A stretch of DNA of 17,274 nt. Source: CAISDA01 sp050258555 (GTDB taxonomy: Bacteria > Bacteroidota > Ignavibacteria > UBA10030 > UBA8401). The DNA is taken from positions 1-17,274 of the forward strand of contig JBLMZA010000146.1 of NCBI GenBank assembly GCA_050258555.1, given 5' to 3'. The position numbers and the translations under genes are program-made. Within the stretch, counting starts at the first letter, position 1. The number at the start of each line of letters is the position of its first letter. Shown here in pieces: positions 10,101 to 16,199 of the stretch. Under the pieces are notes generated by a model. It made no database searches. It was not told the DNA's origin and saw only the letters and a list, made by a program, of their open reading frames with translations.

Positions 10101-10792
10101 TATTCGTTGTTCGCCCGGTCGTCCATGGCCCAGAGCACCTCGAGATCGGCGCTCGGCACATCCTGGCGCAGATACCCCGGCCACACATACTGTCCCTTCT
10201 GCTCGTTGTACCATGTGCGAGGCCAGCTGTCGGGCTTTCCGTCCTTGGGATTCTTGTCTTCGGCCGGATTCGACGCCATGATCTTCGAGGAAGGATCGAC
10301 GTAGCCCGGCAGCGCTTTCCATCCGTAGACATGATCCGAATTGCCGGGATCGAGATCGCGCGCGTCGACGTCGTTGATCGCATCGGACGAGAAGTGCAGG
10401 ATCGCGCCGTTTTTGTCCGGCACCGCGCCCGCCACGAGCGGACCGAACTGATAGATGTCGCCCAGACCGCGCCATACCATGTTGTTGTAATTGCGGATCA
10501 GTCCGAGACCCGGCGCGATGCCGCCGTAATCATAGATGTTGCCCACGATCTGGTTGCCGTTCATGAGAAACGTGCGCGCTTCGCTGAACGTGCTGTATGC
10601 CTTGCGGAGACCGGCAATTTCATCCTTGTGCGAAACGGCAGGCGCCGCCGGTGTGTGCGTCTGCGCCGCCTGTCCCTGCCGTATCACCTGTTCGATCATT
10701 CTGCGCTCGGCGCTTCCTTCGGCATTGTACTGGGCGTGGACCAGCGAAGCGCATAAGAGCAGTGTTGGAAGAAAGAAAAGAATTCGTTTCAT
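7157..10792 (-). CDS. Giant secreted FN3/calcium-loop protein with T9SS-type C-terminus, copy B
   Basis: This encodes 1211 residues. A signal peptide covers 1-20 (ends SLVHA). An uncharacterised conserved region at about 75-300 contains VWRGLGDIYQFGPLV, WYNEQKGQYVWPGYL and YYPFPNDTTIRGLGVKIEGR. Asp/Asn/Gly calcium-loop-like motifs follow at 366-378, 388-419 and 657-668 (DVNGNGVYDGSN). A fibronectin-III-like region starts near 549 (KPVVTAVPGDKKVTLYWDNG) and includes FEGYVIYRST and YYYAVVSYD. The C-terminal 105 residues resemble a T9SS sorting domain: VKVVPNPYVAS at 1110-1120, then IRIFTLSGELVREL, GVAYGVYIAHIEA, and a final ILKFAVIK. Predicted location is the cell surface or exterior. It starts 43 bases after the receptor stop, with GGATCC just before the ATG, and its stop overlaps an ATG of the next frame. 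It probably shares a transcript with both neighbours. No enzymatic motif was recognised; adhesin, ligand-binding partner or structural surface protein are all possible. Confidence 0.9.
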   Translation of the reverse strand: MKRILFFLPTLLLCASLVHAQYNAEGSAERRMIEQVIRQGQAAQTHTPAAPAVSHKDEIAGLRKAYSTFSEARTFLMNGNQIVGNIYDYGGIAPGLGLIRNYNNMVWRGLGDIYQFGPLVAGAVPDKNGAILHFSSDAINDVDARDLDPGNSDHVYGWKALPGYVDPSSKIMASNPAEDKNPKDGKPDSWPRTWYNEQKGQYVWPGYLRQDVPSADLEVLWAMDDRANNEYPYYPFPNDTTIRGLGVKIEGRALQWSSSLAQNCIFFIYTAQNFSPRDLDTVYFGMYGDIDVGGGVAGGTGGVENTDDIAYFISPMDSLHRASHVPVPIYSRSIVYFWDGNGLGYQNIPTHYDACKFLESPGNSIDGINNDGDTKKNGLPMIDESQTNGIDDDGDWNPKTDDVGIDGVPGSRDMGEGDGIPTAGIRMADGTLDPLHPGEPNFELTDLDESDQIGLTAFRSFTIGALRLRDDEVIWGVLEDNFNQMDEIPAASDIAFMYGSGKISLKKANTDGSIKRFSIALLMGANLNDLLISARTVQLIYNQNYQFIRPPDKPVVTAVPGDKKVTLYWDNGAESSTDPILGNDFEGYVIYRSTNPQFTDINLVTDGFGTPLLYQPLTDYTGKTAKWDIAKRPEPFFEDDTSKTKNGRYDLGERFIDVNGNGVYDGSNIADYWQGFAPVPYDQRGIAYYLGDNTGLVHSYVDSFKVVNGQRYYYAVVSYDHGDFTNYAPSECTKRISLDPITSALTFDVNTVEVTPGPRVSGYTTPGFASAQVLDRIGTSGTGTGKITVSVIDDLAIREGIQYRIDFADSIGTNGAKRAALNYAVTRVTPSVAEVTLSDTNFVKLGTANMIVDDALTVVNATTQQAYKEGADYVLETGRGLIRKTGFGAMKNQSVPVKVTFRSYGQLPSTLMANEEANPVFDGMKLFVNNEALAVDTIKSTWVIDNKLVAYKLSDPSTGSKKLAPIDVQFEFTKSDTNAAGQYTVPGDTLYDTKLGKKILTPFKVRNITPDPARKAIPLQVIVRENAPANNRWDWGEPLILVTPPPFRTVSNNTMFEVKFTPKDSLNKKFGGEVFNVVTSQPFSSADHFTFTTVAAKFDASKAGSLLDRVKVVPNPYVASNDIEPTDRLPGTTRGSRRIYFEHLPQEATIRIFTLSGELVRELRHSGGIDNGREYWDLLNRDNLGVAYGVYIAHIEAPGVGERILKFAVIK

Positions 10793-10835
10793 AGGATCCG
10801 TTCGACTGAAATTGAATGACGTATTTTTTTCCGGA

Positions 10836-13502
10836 TTAGAAGTTCACAGAACAGCCGATAAGCACCTCGCGCGGATCGGAATAGAGTCCCGGATTCGCAT
10901 AATACTCCGACATCGGATGCACGCCGGCAAGACCCATGTGCTGGTCGATCGCCTTGCCCTCGCCGCGGGCCGAATTGGCGAGCGTGTATGTGGCGCGGCC
11001 CGTATCTTCGAACACGTTGACCTCGTTGAGGCGGTCGAAGAGATTGAAGACCTTCAGGAAGACGATGAAATTCACGCCGGCAAACGAGAGCTCCTTCTGC
11101 GCGAGCATGTCGACCGTATACTGCGTCGGCTTGGAGCCCGAATAGGTCTCGAGGATGACGCCGTTGTCACCGCTGAGCGGTGTGTACGGAAGGCCCGTGC
11201 CGAGACGTCCGATGATGCTCACATTCCAGTCGTTCGGCTTTCCGAGTCCGACCGTGGCATTGAGCGTGTGCGTCTGGTCCCATCCGAGCGGCACGACGAC
11301 CTTTTCCGATTCGCGTCCCGAGGACTTGTCGATGAAGAAGGCGTCGGAGTTGACGTCGTTGCCTTCGGCGACCTGGTAGGTGTAGTCGAGCGTGAAGGCG
11401 AGCATGTCCGTCGCCGTGCGGCGCTTGGTGAGCGAGAATGTGAAGCCCTTGATGTTCGCGTAATCCTTGTTCACATACATGCTGTATTCCTTCTCGCCGC
11501 TGATGCGGATGGTCTGCACGGCGAAGAGGTCGCGCACGTCCTTGTAGAAACCCGTCACGTTGAAGGCCATGTTGTCCGTCAACTGCTGCTGGAGGCCGAT
11601 CTCGTATGTGATCGTCTTCTGCGGATTCAAATCGGCATTGCCGAACGTCGTGGCGCTGATCGTTGCCTGATACCGGAACTCGGGATTCTCATAGAGTCGG
11701 CGCAGCTGCGGCATCTGGAAGAAATGTCCGTAGGAGAAGTGAATGATGCCCTTGTCCGTGATCGGGTACGAGATGCCGATGCGTGGGCTCCAGGTCTGCT
11801 TCGCCTTGGCGAAGGCGCGGGCGCCCTGCGGATCGTACGGATCGAGGAAATGTTCGGCATTGGCCTTGAAATAATCGTAGCGGAGGCCGAGGTTCATGAC
11901 GATCGATTCATATTCCATCTTGTCCTGTATGTAGGCCGAATACTGCTTCGGGAACCTCGCGTACGATTCGTAGTTCGGATCGGTCAACAGCGGCATGGTC
12001 GCCACGCGATACTTCGTCGTGTCCTTGAGCACAGTATAGGACAGCTGGAACATCTGCGGGAATTTCCCCTCGACGCCGAGCTTCACTTCCTGCCGCTTCG
12101 ACAGCTGCGCGGTCATGTCGAACTTGCCCGAAAACGTTTCGGCCATGCGTTCGAACCGGCCGTTCTGCGACCCGCCGAAATAGAACGTCGTCGAGACGGG
12201 ACGGATCAGATTCTGGGTCGGCGCATAATGCTCGTCAACGAGGTCCTTGTAGCGGTACTGCTCGTAAATGTTGCGGCTGTACGATCCCTTGATGCGGTAC
12301 GACACGTCCATGCCGATCCAGTCGGAAAACTCGAGGCCGTGGAACACGTCGTTCTCGTAGTTGTTGTAGGTTCCTTCGGGATTGTAGCGGAAGGCGTGGC
12401 TGTAGCCGCGGTAGCGCGCCTGGTTGAAGATGAAATCGTAGTTCAGCTTCTTGGTCTGCGAGAGCTTGTATGTGAGGCGGTTCGTGGCCGAGAGCGACTT
12501 GCTCGTGTTCATGGGCGTGAGCGACATGTCTCCGGAGCGCTGCAGCTTCCAGTCGGACGTATTGAAGTTCGGCAGGTCCTCAGGCAGATATTCCTTCACG
12601 CCGTAGAGCCAGCCGTTATCCTGTTCATAGCGCGCCGAGAGGAAGAACGTGAGGTCCGGTCCCGCAAACGGCACCGGTCCGCCGAACGTGCCTTCGGTGA
12701 TCGTATGGCTCAGCGGATCGATCTTTTTGATGTTCAGGAAAATGTTGTCGTGCGTCGAGACCATGTCGCCCGTATAGAACGAAAGCTGTCCCGTGTACTT
12801 CTCTCCGCCCTCTTTCAGTCCCGTCTCGACGACGCCGGAAAGCGCGTTGCCGTACTCGGCGTTGAACGTGCCCTGCACGACGGACAGTTCCTGGATCGCG
12901 TTCGTGGCGATCGAGAGGCTGTTCGTGTTCGTGAACGGATTATTGACCGACGTGCCGTTGACCGTGAAGGCGATTTCATCCGAACGGCCGCCGCGGAAAT
13001 GGAGCGCGCCGTCCGAGCCCTGCACGACGCCGGCCTGCGTGGTGAGCAGTCCCGTCACGCTTTCAACCGGCAGCGCGCGGATCTGCGAGGCGTCGACCGA
13101 GGTTTGGGACGACGTGAGATCGGTGCGTATGAGCGGACGCTCGGCGGTAACGACGACCGCGTCCAGATTGACTTCCTCGGACGACATTTTCGCGTCGATG
13201 CGCGTGGTGAAGTCGACGTTCACCTGCACATTCTGCACGATTTTTTTCCGGTAGCCGACCACCGAGATCGACAGCGAATAGGTGCCGGGCGAAACATTGC
13301 CGATCAGATAGGCGCCTTCGATGTCGGAAGCCGCTCCCACCGCGGAGCCGATGATCATGATGGTGGCGCCGACAATGGGCTCGCCCGATTTTTCATCCGT
13401 GATGCGGCCGGCGATCTTTCCGGTGGTGCCGGCGGACAATGTCCGCGGAATGAGTGCAAGCAGGAGGAGGCAGAGCAAGAGTGAGAATAGCGAACGGTGC
13501 AT
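10836..13502 (-). CDS. SusC-like TonB-dependent outer-membrane receptor, copy B
   Basis: This 888-residue receptor is paralogous to the one at 2943-5837. It has a signal peptide (1-23, ending TLSA) and a carboxypeptidase-regulatory-like domain at 26-105 (GKIAGRITDEKSGEPIVGA, DIEGAYLIGNVSPGTYSL). A putative TonB-box stretch LDAVVVTAERPLI lies near 113-125. The plug at about 130-232 contains LHFRGGRSDEIAF, VNGTSVNNPF and EYGNALSGVV. The barrel carries NLFDRLNEVNVFEDTGRA near the end and terminates IGCSVNF with the C-terminal Phe. The start at 13502 is supported by AAGGA 8 bases upstream and by the immediate signal peptide. It is the promoter-proximal gene of the three-gene unit, followed after 43 bases by the giant secreted protein. 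It is about 76 residues shorter than copy A, mainly in the barrel. The ligand is unknown. Confidence 0.93.
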   Translation of the reverse strand: MHRSLFSLLLCLLLLALIPRTLSAGTTGKIAGRITDEKSGEPIVGATIMIIGSAVGAASDIEGAYLIGNVSPGTYSLSISVVGYRKKIVQNVQVNVDFTTRIDAKMSSEEVNLDAVVVTAERPLIRTDLTSSQTSVDASQIRALPVESVTGLLTTQAGVVQGSDGALHFRGGRSDEIAFTVNGTSVNNPFTNTNSLSIATNAIQELSVVQGTFNAEYGNALSGVVETGLKEGGEKYTGQLSFYTGDMVSTHDNIFLNIKKIDPLSHTITEGTFGGPVPFAGPDLTFFLSARYEQDNGWLYGVKEYLPEDLPNFNTSDWKLQRSGDMSLTPMNTSKSLSATNRLTYKLSQTKKLNYDFIFNQARYRGYSHAFRYNPEGTYNNYENDVFHGLEFSDWIGMDVSYRIKGSYSRNIYEQYRYKDLVDEHYAPTQNLIRPVSTTFYFGGSQNGRFERMAETFSGKFDMTAQLSKRQEVKLGVEGKFPQMFQLSYTVLKDTTKYRVATMPLLTDPNYESYARFPKQYSAYIQDKMEYESIVMNLGLRYDYFKANAEHFLDPYDPQGARAFAKAKQTWSPRIGISYPITDKGIIHFSYGHFFQMPQLRRLYENPEFRYQATISATTFGNADLNPQKTITYEIGLQQQLTDNMAFNVTGFYKDVRDLFAVQTIRISGEKEYSMYVNKDYANIKGFTFSLTKRRTATDMLAFTLDYTYQVAEGNDVNSDAFFIDKSSGRESEKVVVPLGWDQTHTLNATVGLGKPNDWNVSIIGRLGTGLPYTPLSGDNGVILETYSGSKPTQYTVDMLAQKELSFAGVNFIVFLKVFNLFDRLNEVNVFEDTGRATYTLANSARGEGKAIDQHMGLAGVHPMSEYYANPGLYSDPREVLIGCSVNF

Positions 13503-13609
13503 AGCAACAATCCTTTGTGAAGATTTTGGTTTATGCCGAACGACAGACAGCGAAACGCAGTCGCGGAGGAAGCAAGCGGCGAGCGCGAACGCATGCGGGA
13601 ATGCGCAGG

Positions 13610-13639
13610 AATATACAAAGCATCGTGATAGAATGTCAA
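13610..13639 (-). promoter_or_regulatory. Strong sigma-70-like promoter for the receptor B unit
   Basis: On the minus strand a perfect TTGACA (13639-13634) is followed after 18 bases by TATATT (13615-13610). Transcription starting near 13603 would give a leader of about 100 bases before the ATG at 13502, similar in length to the predicted leader of receptor A. The palindrome TTGTATACAA (13647-13656) lies just upstream of the -35 element and could be an operator. Confidence 0.6.
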
Positions 13640-13777
13640 GATAATTTTGTATACAATATTTAGAAATCCCCTTCGCACCTTACACTTTATAAGAAATTAA
13701 TAACGAGGTCCATAACAATTTTATTATAAACTCTGAGTTACTGTAAATATTCAATTCTAAATATTTTCGTGTGCATC

Positions 13778-13805
13778 TTGACATTACAATCCCTTTTTAC
13801 CATTT
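13778..13805 (+). promoter_or_regulatory. Candidate promoter for the 13926 gene
   Basis: A perfect TTGACA (13778-13783) lies 148 bases upstream of the ATG at 13926. At 16-17 base spacing the -10 is poor (CCATTT or CATTTT). A similar TTGACATT followed six bases later by CCTTTTT occurs before the gene at 16200, which is the main reason to list it. Confidence 0.3.
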
Positions 13806-13925
13806 TCTTCGATGTTTTCCCTTATGTCATGTCCCTCTTCATGGTTTTGTATTGAATATGCGTTCCTTGAAAACCAATAAGGTTCTAATCAACTCATTTC
13901 CACTACAATTTTACTCGGAGGAAAC

Positions 13926-14399
13926 ATGCATAAATATCTTTTGGTTTTATTTTGCTCATTGGTTTTGTTTTCCAATGCTGAGGGCTATTCCCGATTAATA
14001 GTCCAAACCGATCATATTACCGCTTCGGATCCATGTCCTTGGGTTTCATTCGAAACATTCAATCCTGATGCTCGGCCGGAGTTTTGGCTAAGATTTGTGA
14101 TATTAAGAGATATAGTAGTCGGCATGAATAATCCATCGAGTGTTACGAATGCTGTTGAAGGACTTCAAAGCTATTCTGTCGAAAACGAGGATATTTCGAG
14201 TACTCAAGTTGAAATAATTGTGGAAGATGGAAGTGGAGCGACAGTGCTTGACAACTTTTATAATCTTCAATATTCCGGCCAATGGTATACGTTTAATGAA
14301 TTGATTTCTCCACAAACAGGAGGAACGTATCGATTAAAAATAATTGTTCAACCAGGATTCCACGATGGGGCTCTTTTAAAGGCGTACATTGAACATTAA
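13926..14399 (+). CDS. Small secreted protein of unknown function, AT-rich gene
   Basis: This encodes 157 residues. I do not recognise the family. The N-terminus is a classical signal peptide (MHKYLLVLFCSLVLFSNAEG), so the mature protein of about 138 residues is exported. No lipobox, sorting domain or catalytic motif is visible. The alternating hydrophobic strands (QVEIIVED, GTYRLKIIVQPG) suggest a compact beta-sandwich. A single Cys (37) remains after the signal peptide, so no disulfide can form within the chain. The start is well supported by GGAGG at 13917-13921, four bases before the ATG. The gene is clearly more AT-rich than the leftward genes and uses codons such as TTA and AGA freely, which hints at recent acquisition or relaxed composition. 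It ends 49 bases before the next gene with no terminator between, so the two may be co-transcribed. Confidence 0.8.
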   Translation: MHKYLLVLFCSLVLFSNAEGYSRLIVQTDHITASDPCPWVSFETFNPDARPEFWLRFVILRDIVVGMNNPSSVTNAVEGLQSYSVENEDISSTQVEIIVEDGSGATVLDNFYNLQYSGQWYTFNELISPQTGGTYRLKIIVQPGFHDGALLKAYIEH

Positions 14400-14448
14400 T
14401 CTCCACTGTCAATACTCACTTCATATCGCAAAATAAGGAGTTAATGAA

Positions 14449-15993
14449 ATGAAATTATTTCGTCTGCTTTGTCTTTCGTTTGCGTGTGTCGCATTTACCA
14501 GCCTTCCTCTCCCAGCTCAATGGAACACATTCCTCTCAACCGATGATAATAATAATTCCGAGAACGGTACGGGAAATCAGACCGTCAGTGTAGCGGTCAT
14601 CAATTCGAATTGTTTCGTGGCTCTTGTCTATAAGCCAATCCTAAAGTCATGGACCAATGATGTCATTATGCAAGACAGCTGCTCCCTCAATTATCTGGTA
14701 GGATATGCGAATGCCACGGATATAACGGGCAAGATCGAGCGTGTCCCGTACGGCGGAAGCGGCACGTTCACCAAGTGGGTTTCGGGTTTCGATGAGATCA
14801 ATCTGTACTGTGCGAAAAAAGCGGTGGGAACATCCGACAGCCTGGTGTATGTGGCCAACAATGATCCCGATCACAATATTCTCGTGTTCAAGCTGACAAA
14901 AGACACCACGGCATCGACCGACTGGCGCATGAAGACCGGCACGGATGACATACAGGGTCTTGCCGTTGACAACAACGGGTATGTCTACGTCTGCGCCATC
15001 AATGGCACGGCAGCCAACACGAAGGAAATCAAGATCTTCAAAGGGATCAAGGCGGCAGGAACGAAATGGGGCACATCGTACGATGACACTCCGGTCGCCA
15101 CAATCGATCTGCCCGCCGGCACATATCGCGGTCTTGCGGTGAGCGGCGACGGTAAGATGCTCTTCGTCTCGAATATGGCTGATCGCTCAGTCATCAAGTT
15201 CACAGGGTCACCTGCAACAGGCTATACAAAGGCAACCGGGTTTGCGTTCACCGAATCCATCAATGATACGATTCCGACCACCCAATATGATACGCTTGGC
15301 ACAAAAGCATGGGACTTAGGACGCCCACTCGGCATGGCGTATTTGAATGGAAATAATATCCTTTACGTCGCTACAGCCCGTTGGTTATCGTTGGTGGTCA
15401 AGACGCATAACAATACAAATGGCTATACATATTCAAAGATTCTCGGTCTCAATCCCATGACCGGCAAGGTTGTTGATTCCATTGATGTTGCAAAGTATTA
15501 CTATGAAAAATCGGATACGACAGGTGTAAGCCGCTCCTATACCAGACCGGTTTCGACGGACAATATCCATATTGCCGGATATGCAAGCTCGTATGATATC
15601 GGCTTCGATGAGAAAAAGAATCTCTATTCCACATCGATGTATGGATGGGCGGTGGAAGGATGGAAATTCACCGGTACGCTTCCGACCGTCCCCGCCACGT
15701 CGGTCGAACGCACAAGCGAGAATCTGCCCTCCGGCTATGAGCTGAGCGCGAACTATCCGAATCCGTTCAACCCCTCGACGAGCTTCCGGTTTGCGGTCGC
15801 ATCGACGCAGCACGTGTCGATTTGCGTCTACGACATGCTCGGACGCGAAGTGGCCCAGCTTGTCAACGGCGAAATGAAGGCCGGCACATACACGGTGCAG
15901 TGGAACGCCTCCAATGTGCCGAGCGGCGTCTACATCTATAAGATGACCGCTGGCGGATTCACGTCCTCGAAGAAAATGACGCTCATGAAGTAA
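14449..15993 (+). CDS. Secreted beta-propeller-like protein with T9SS type A sorting domain, copy 1
   Basis: This encodes 514 residues. Signal peptide is 1-23 (ends LPLPA-Q). The body (about 40-405) looks like a beta-propeller of NHL/YVTN-like blades: SLVYVANNDPDHNILVFKLT (131-150), IQGLAVDNNGYVYVCAINGT (168-187), YRGLAVSGDGKMLFVSNM (226-243), and LGMAYLNGNNILYVATARW (294-312). The C-terminal 87 residues are a textbook T9SS type A domain: YPNPFNPST (436-444), YDMLGREVAQLV, KAGTYTVQW, PSGVYIYKM, and the basic end SSKKMTLMK. T9SS would export it across the outer membrane and cleave this domain. The start has AAGGAG 8 bases upstream. It is followed by a tandem paralog at 16200. Base composition is uneven: residues about 24-90 and 245-395 are AT-richer, while the centre and the sorting domain are GC-rich. 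No catalytic residues were recognised; binding or structural roles are possible. Confidence 0.93.
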   Translation: MKLFRLLCLSFACVAFTSLPLPAQWNTFLSTDDNNNSENGTGNQTVSVAVINSNCFVALVYKPILKSWTNDVIMQDSCSLNYLVGYANATDITGKIERVPYGGSGTFTKWVSGFDEINLYCAKKAVGTSDSLVYVANNDPDHNILVFKLTKDTTASTDWRMKTGTDDIQGLAVDNNGYVYVCAINGTAANTKEIKIFKGIKAAGTKWGTSYDDTPVATIDLPAGTYRGLAVSGDGKMLFVSNMADRSVIKFTGSPATGYTKATGFAFTESINDTIPTTQYDTLGTKAWDLGRPLGMAYLNGNNILYVATARWLSLVVKTHNNTNGYTYSKILGLNPMTGKVVDSIDVAKYYYEKSDTTGVSRSYTRPVSTDNIHIAGYASSYDIGFDEKKNLYSTSMYGWAVEGWKFTGTLPTVPATSVERTSENLPSGYELSANYPNPFNPSTSFRFAVASTQHVSICVYDMLGREVAQLVNGEMKAGTYTVQWNASNVPSGVYIYKMTAGGFTSSKKMTLMK

Positions 15994-16010
15994 TCCTTCT
16001 GTTTGACGTA

Positions 16011-16031
16011 GGGCGAAATGCCATTTCGCCC
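16011..16031. repeat. Perfect hairpin 1 (REP-like, possible terminator)
   Basis: GGGCGAAAT (16011-16019) pairs perfectly with ATTTCGCCC (16023-16031) around a 3-base loop GCC. It lies 17 bases after the stop of the copy 1 gene. The following CTGCTTTATCTTGTTTTC is T-rich but lacks a clean U-tract, so it could serve as an imperfect rho-independent terminator. Its outer arms match those of the second hairpin 22 bases downstream, which suggests a small interspersed palindromic repeat. Confidence 0.6.
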
Positions 16032-16053
16032 CTGCTTTATCTTGTTTTCATGT

Positions 16054-16076
16054 GGGGCGAAGCGCTGCTTCGCCCC
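16054..16076. repeat. Perfect hairpin 2 (REP-like, related to hairpin 1)
   Basis: GGGGCGAAGC (16054-16063) pairs perfectly with GCTTCGCCCC (16067-16076) around GCT, a 10-bp stem. The outer arms GGGCGAA and TTCGCCC are identical to hairpin 1, while the inner bases differ but still pair. No U-tract follows. Such compensating differences are expected for a mobile or selected palindromic repeat. Confidence 0.6.
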
Positions 16077-16103
16077 CTTGCTTCACCTTTCTTTCCCCTC
16101 CTC

Positions 16104-16131
16104 TTGACATTCCCCTTCCTTTTTCTAACAT
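16104..16131 (+). promoter_or_regulatory. Candidate promoter for the second propeller gene
   Basis: A perfect TTGACA (16104-16109) is followed after 16 bases by TAACAT (16126-16131, 4 of 6 matches). The ATG at 16200 is about 65 bases beyond the expected start point. The hairpins upstream would insulate it from the preceding gene. Confidence 0.45.
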
Positions 16132-16199
16132 TACTCCCAAGTTTGTTCCCGCCTGCTCTATACAACCATACATACCACAACAAGAGAGGAGTCACTGAA

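Larger units (their letters stand above)
13503..13925. other. AT-rich divergent intergenic region with promoters on both strands
   Basis: These 423 bases separate the leftward receptor unit from the rightward secreted-protein genes. The part next to 13502 (13503-13610) is GC-rich leader. From about 13610 onward the sequence becomes strikingly AT-rich. Candidate promoters point both ways (13610-13639 minus, 13778-13805 plus). A 10-bp palindrome TTGTATACAA lies at 13647-13656. Open frames crossing it (for example 13771-13998 plus and 13355-13678 minus) lack coding character or ribosome sites. No RNA gene was recognised. Confidence 0.6.

Noticed and set aside
7142..10756. A 1204-codon open frame on the plus strand opposite the giant secreted protein (with similar ones at 602-2722, 10536-13484, 6132-7082).
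   Set aside because: All are codon-aligned antisense frames. They stay open because the real minus-strand genes almost never use TTA, CTA or TCA. Their predicted proteins are Arg/His/Val/Ala-rich with no domain signature, no ribosome site and no signal peptide, whereas the minus-strand proteins have clear family motifs.
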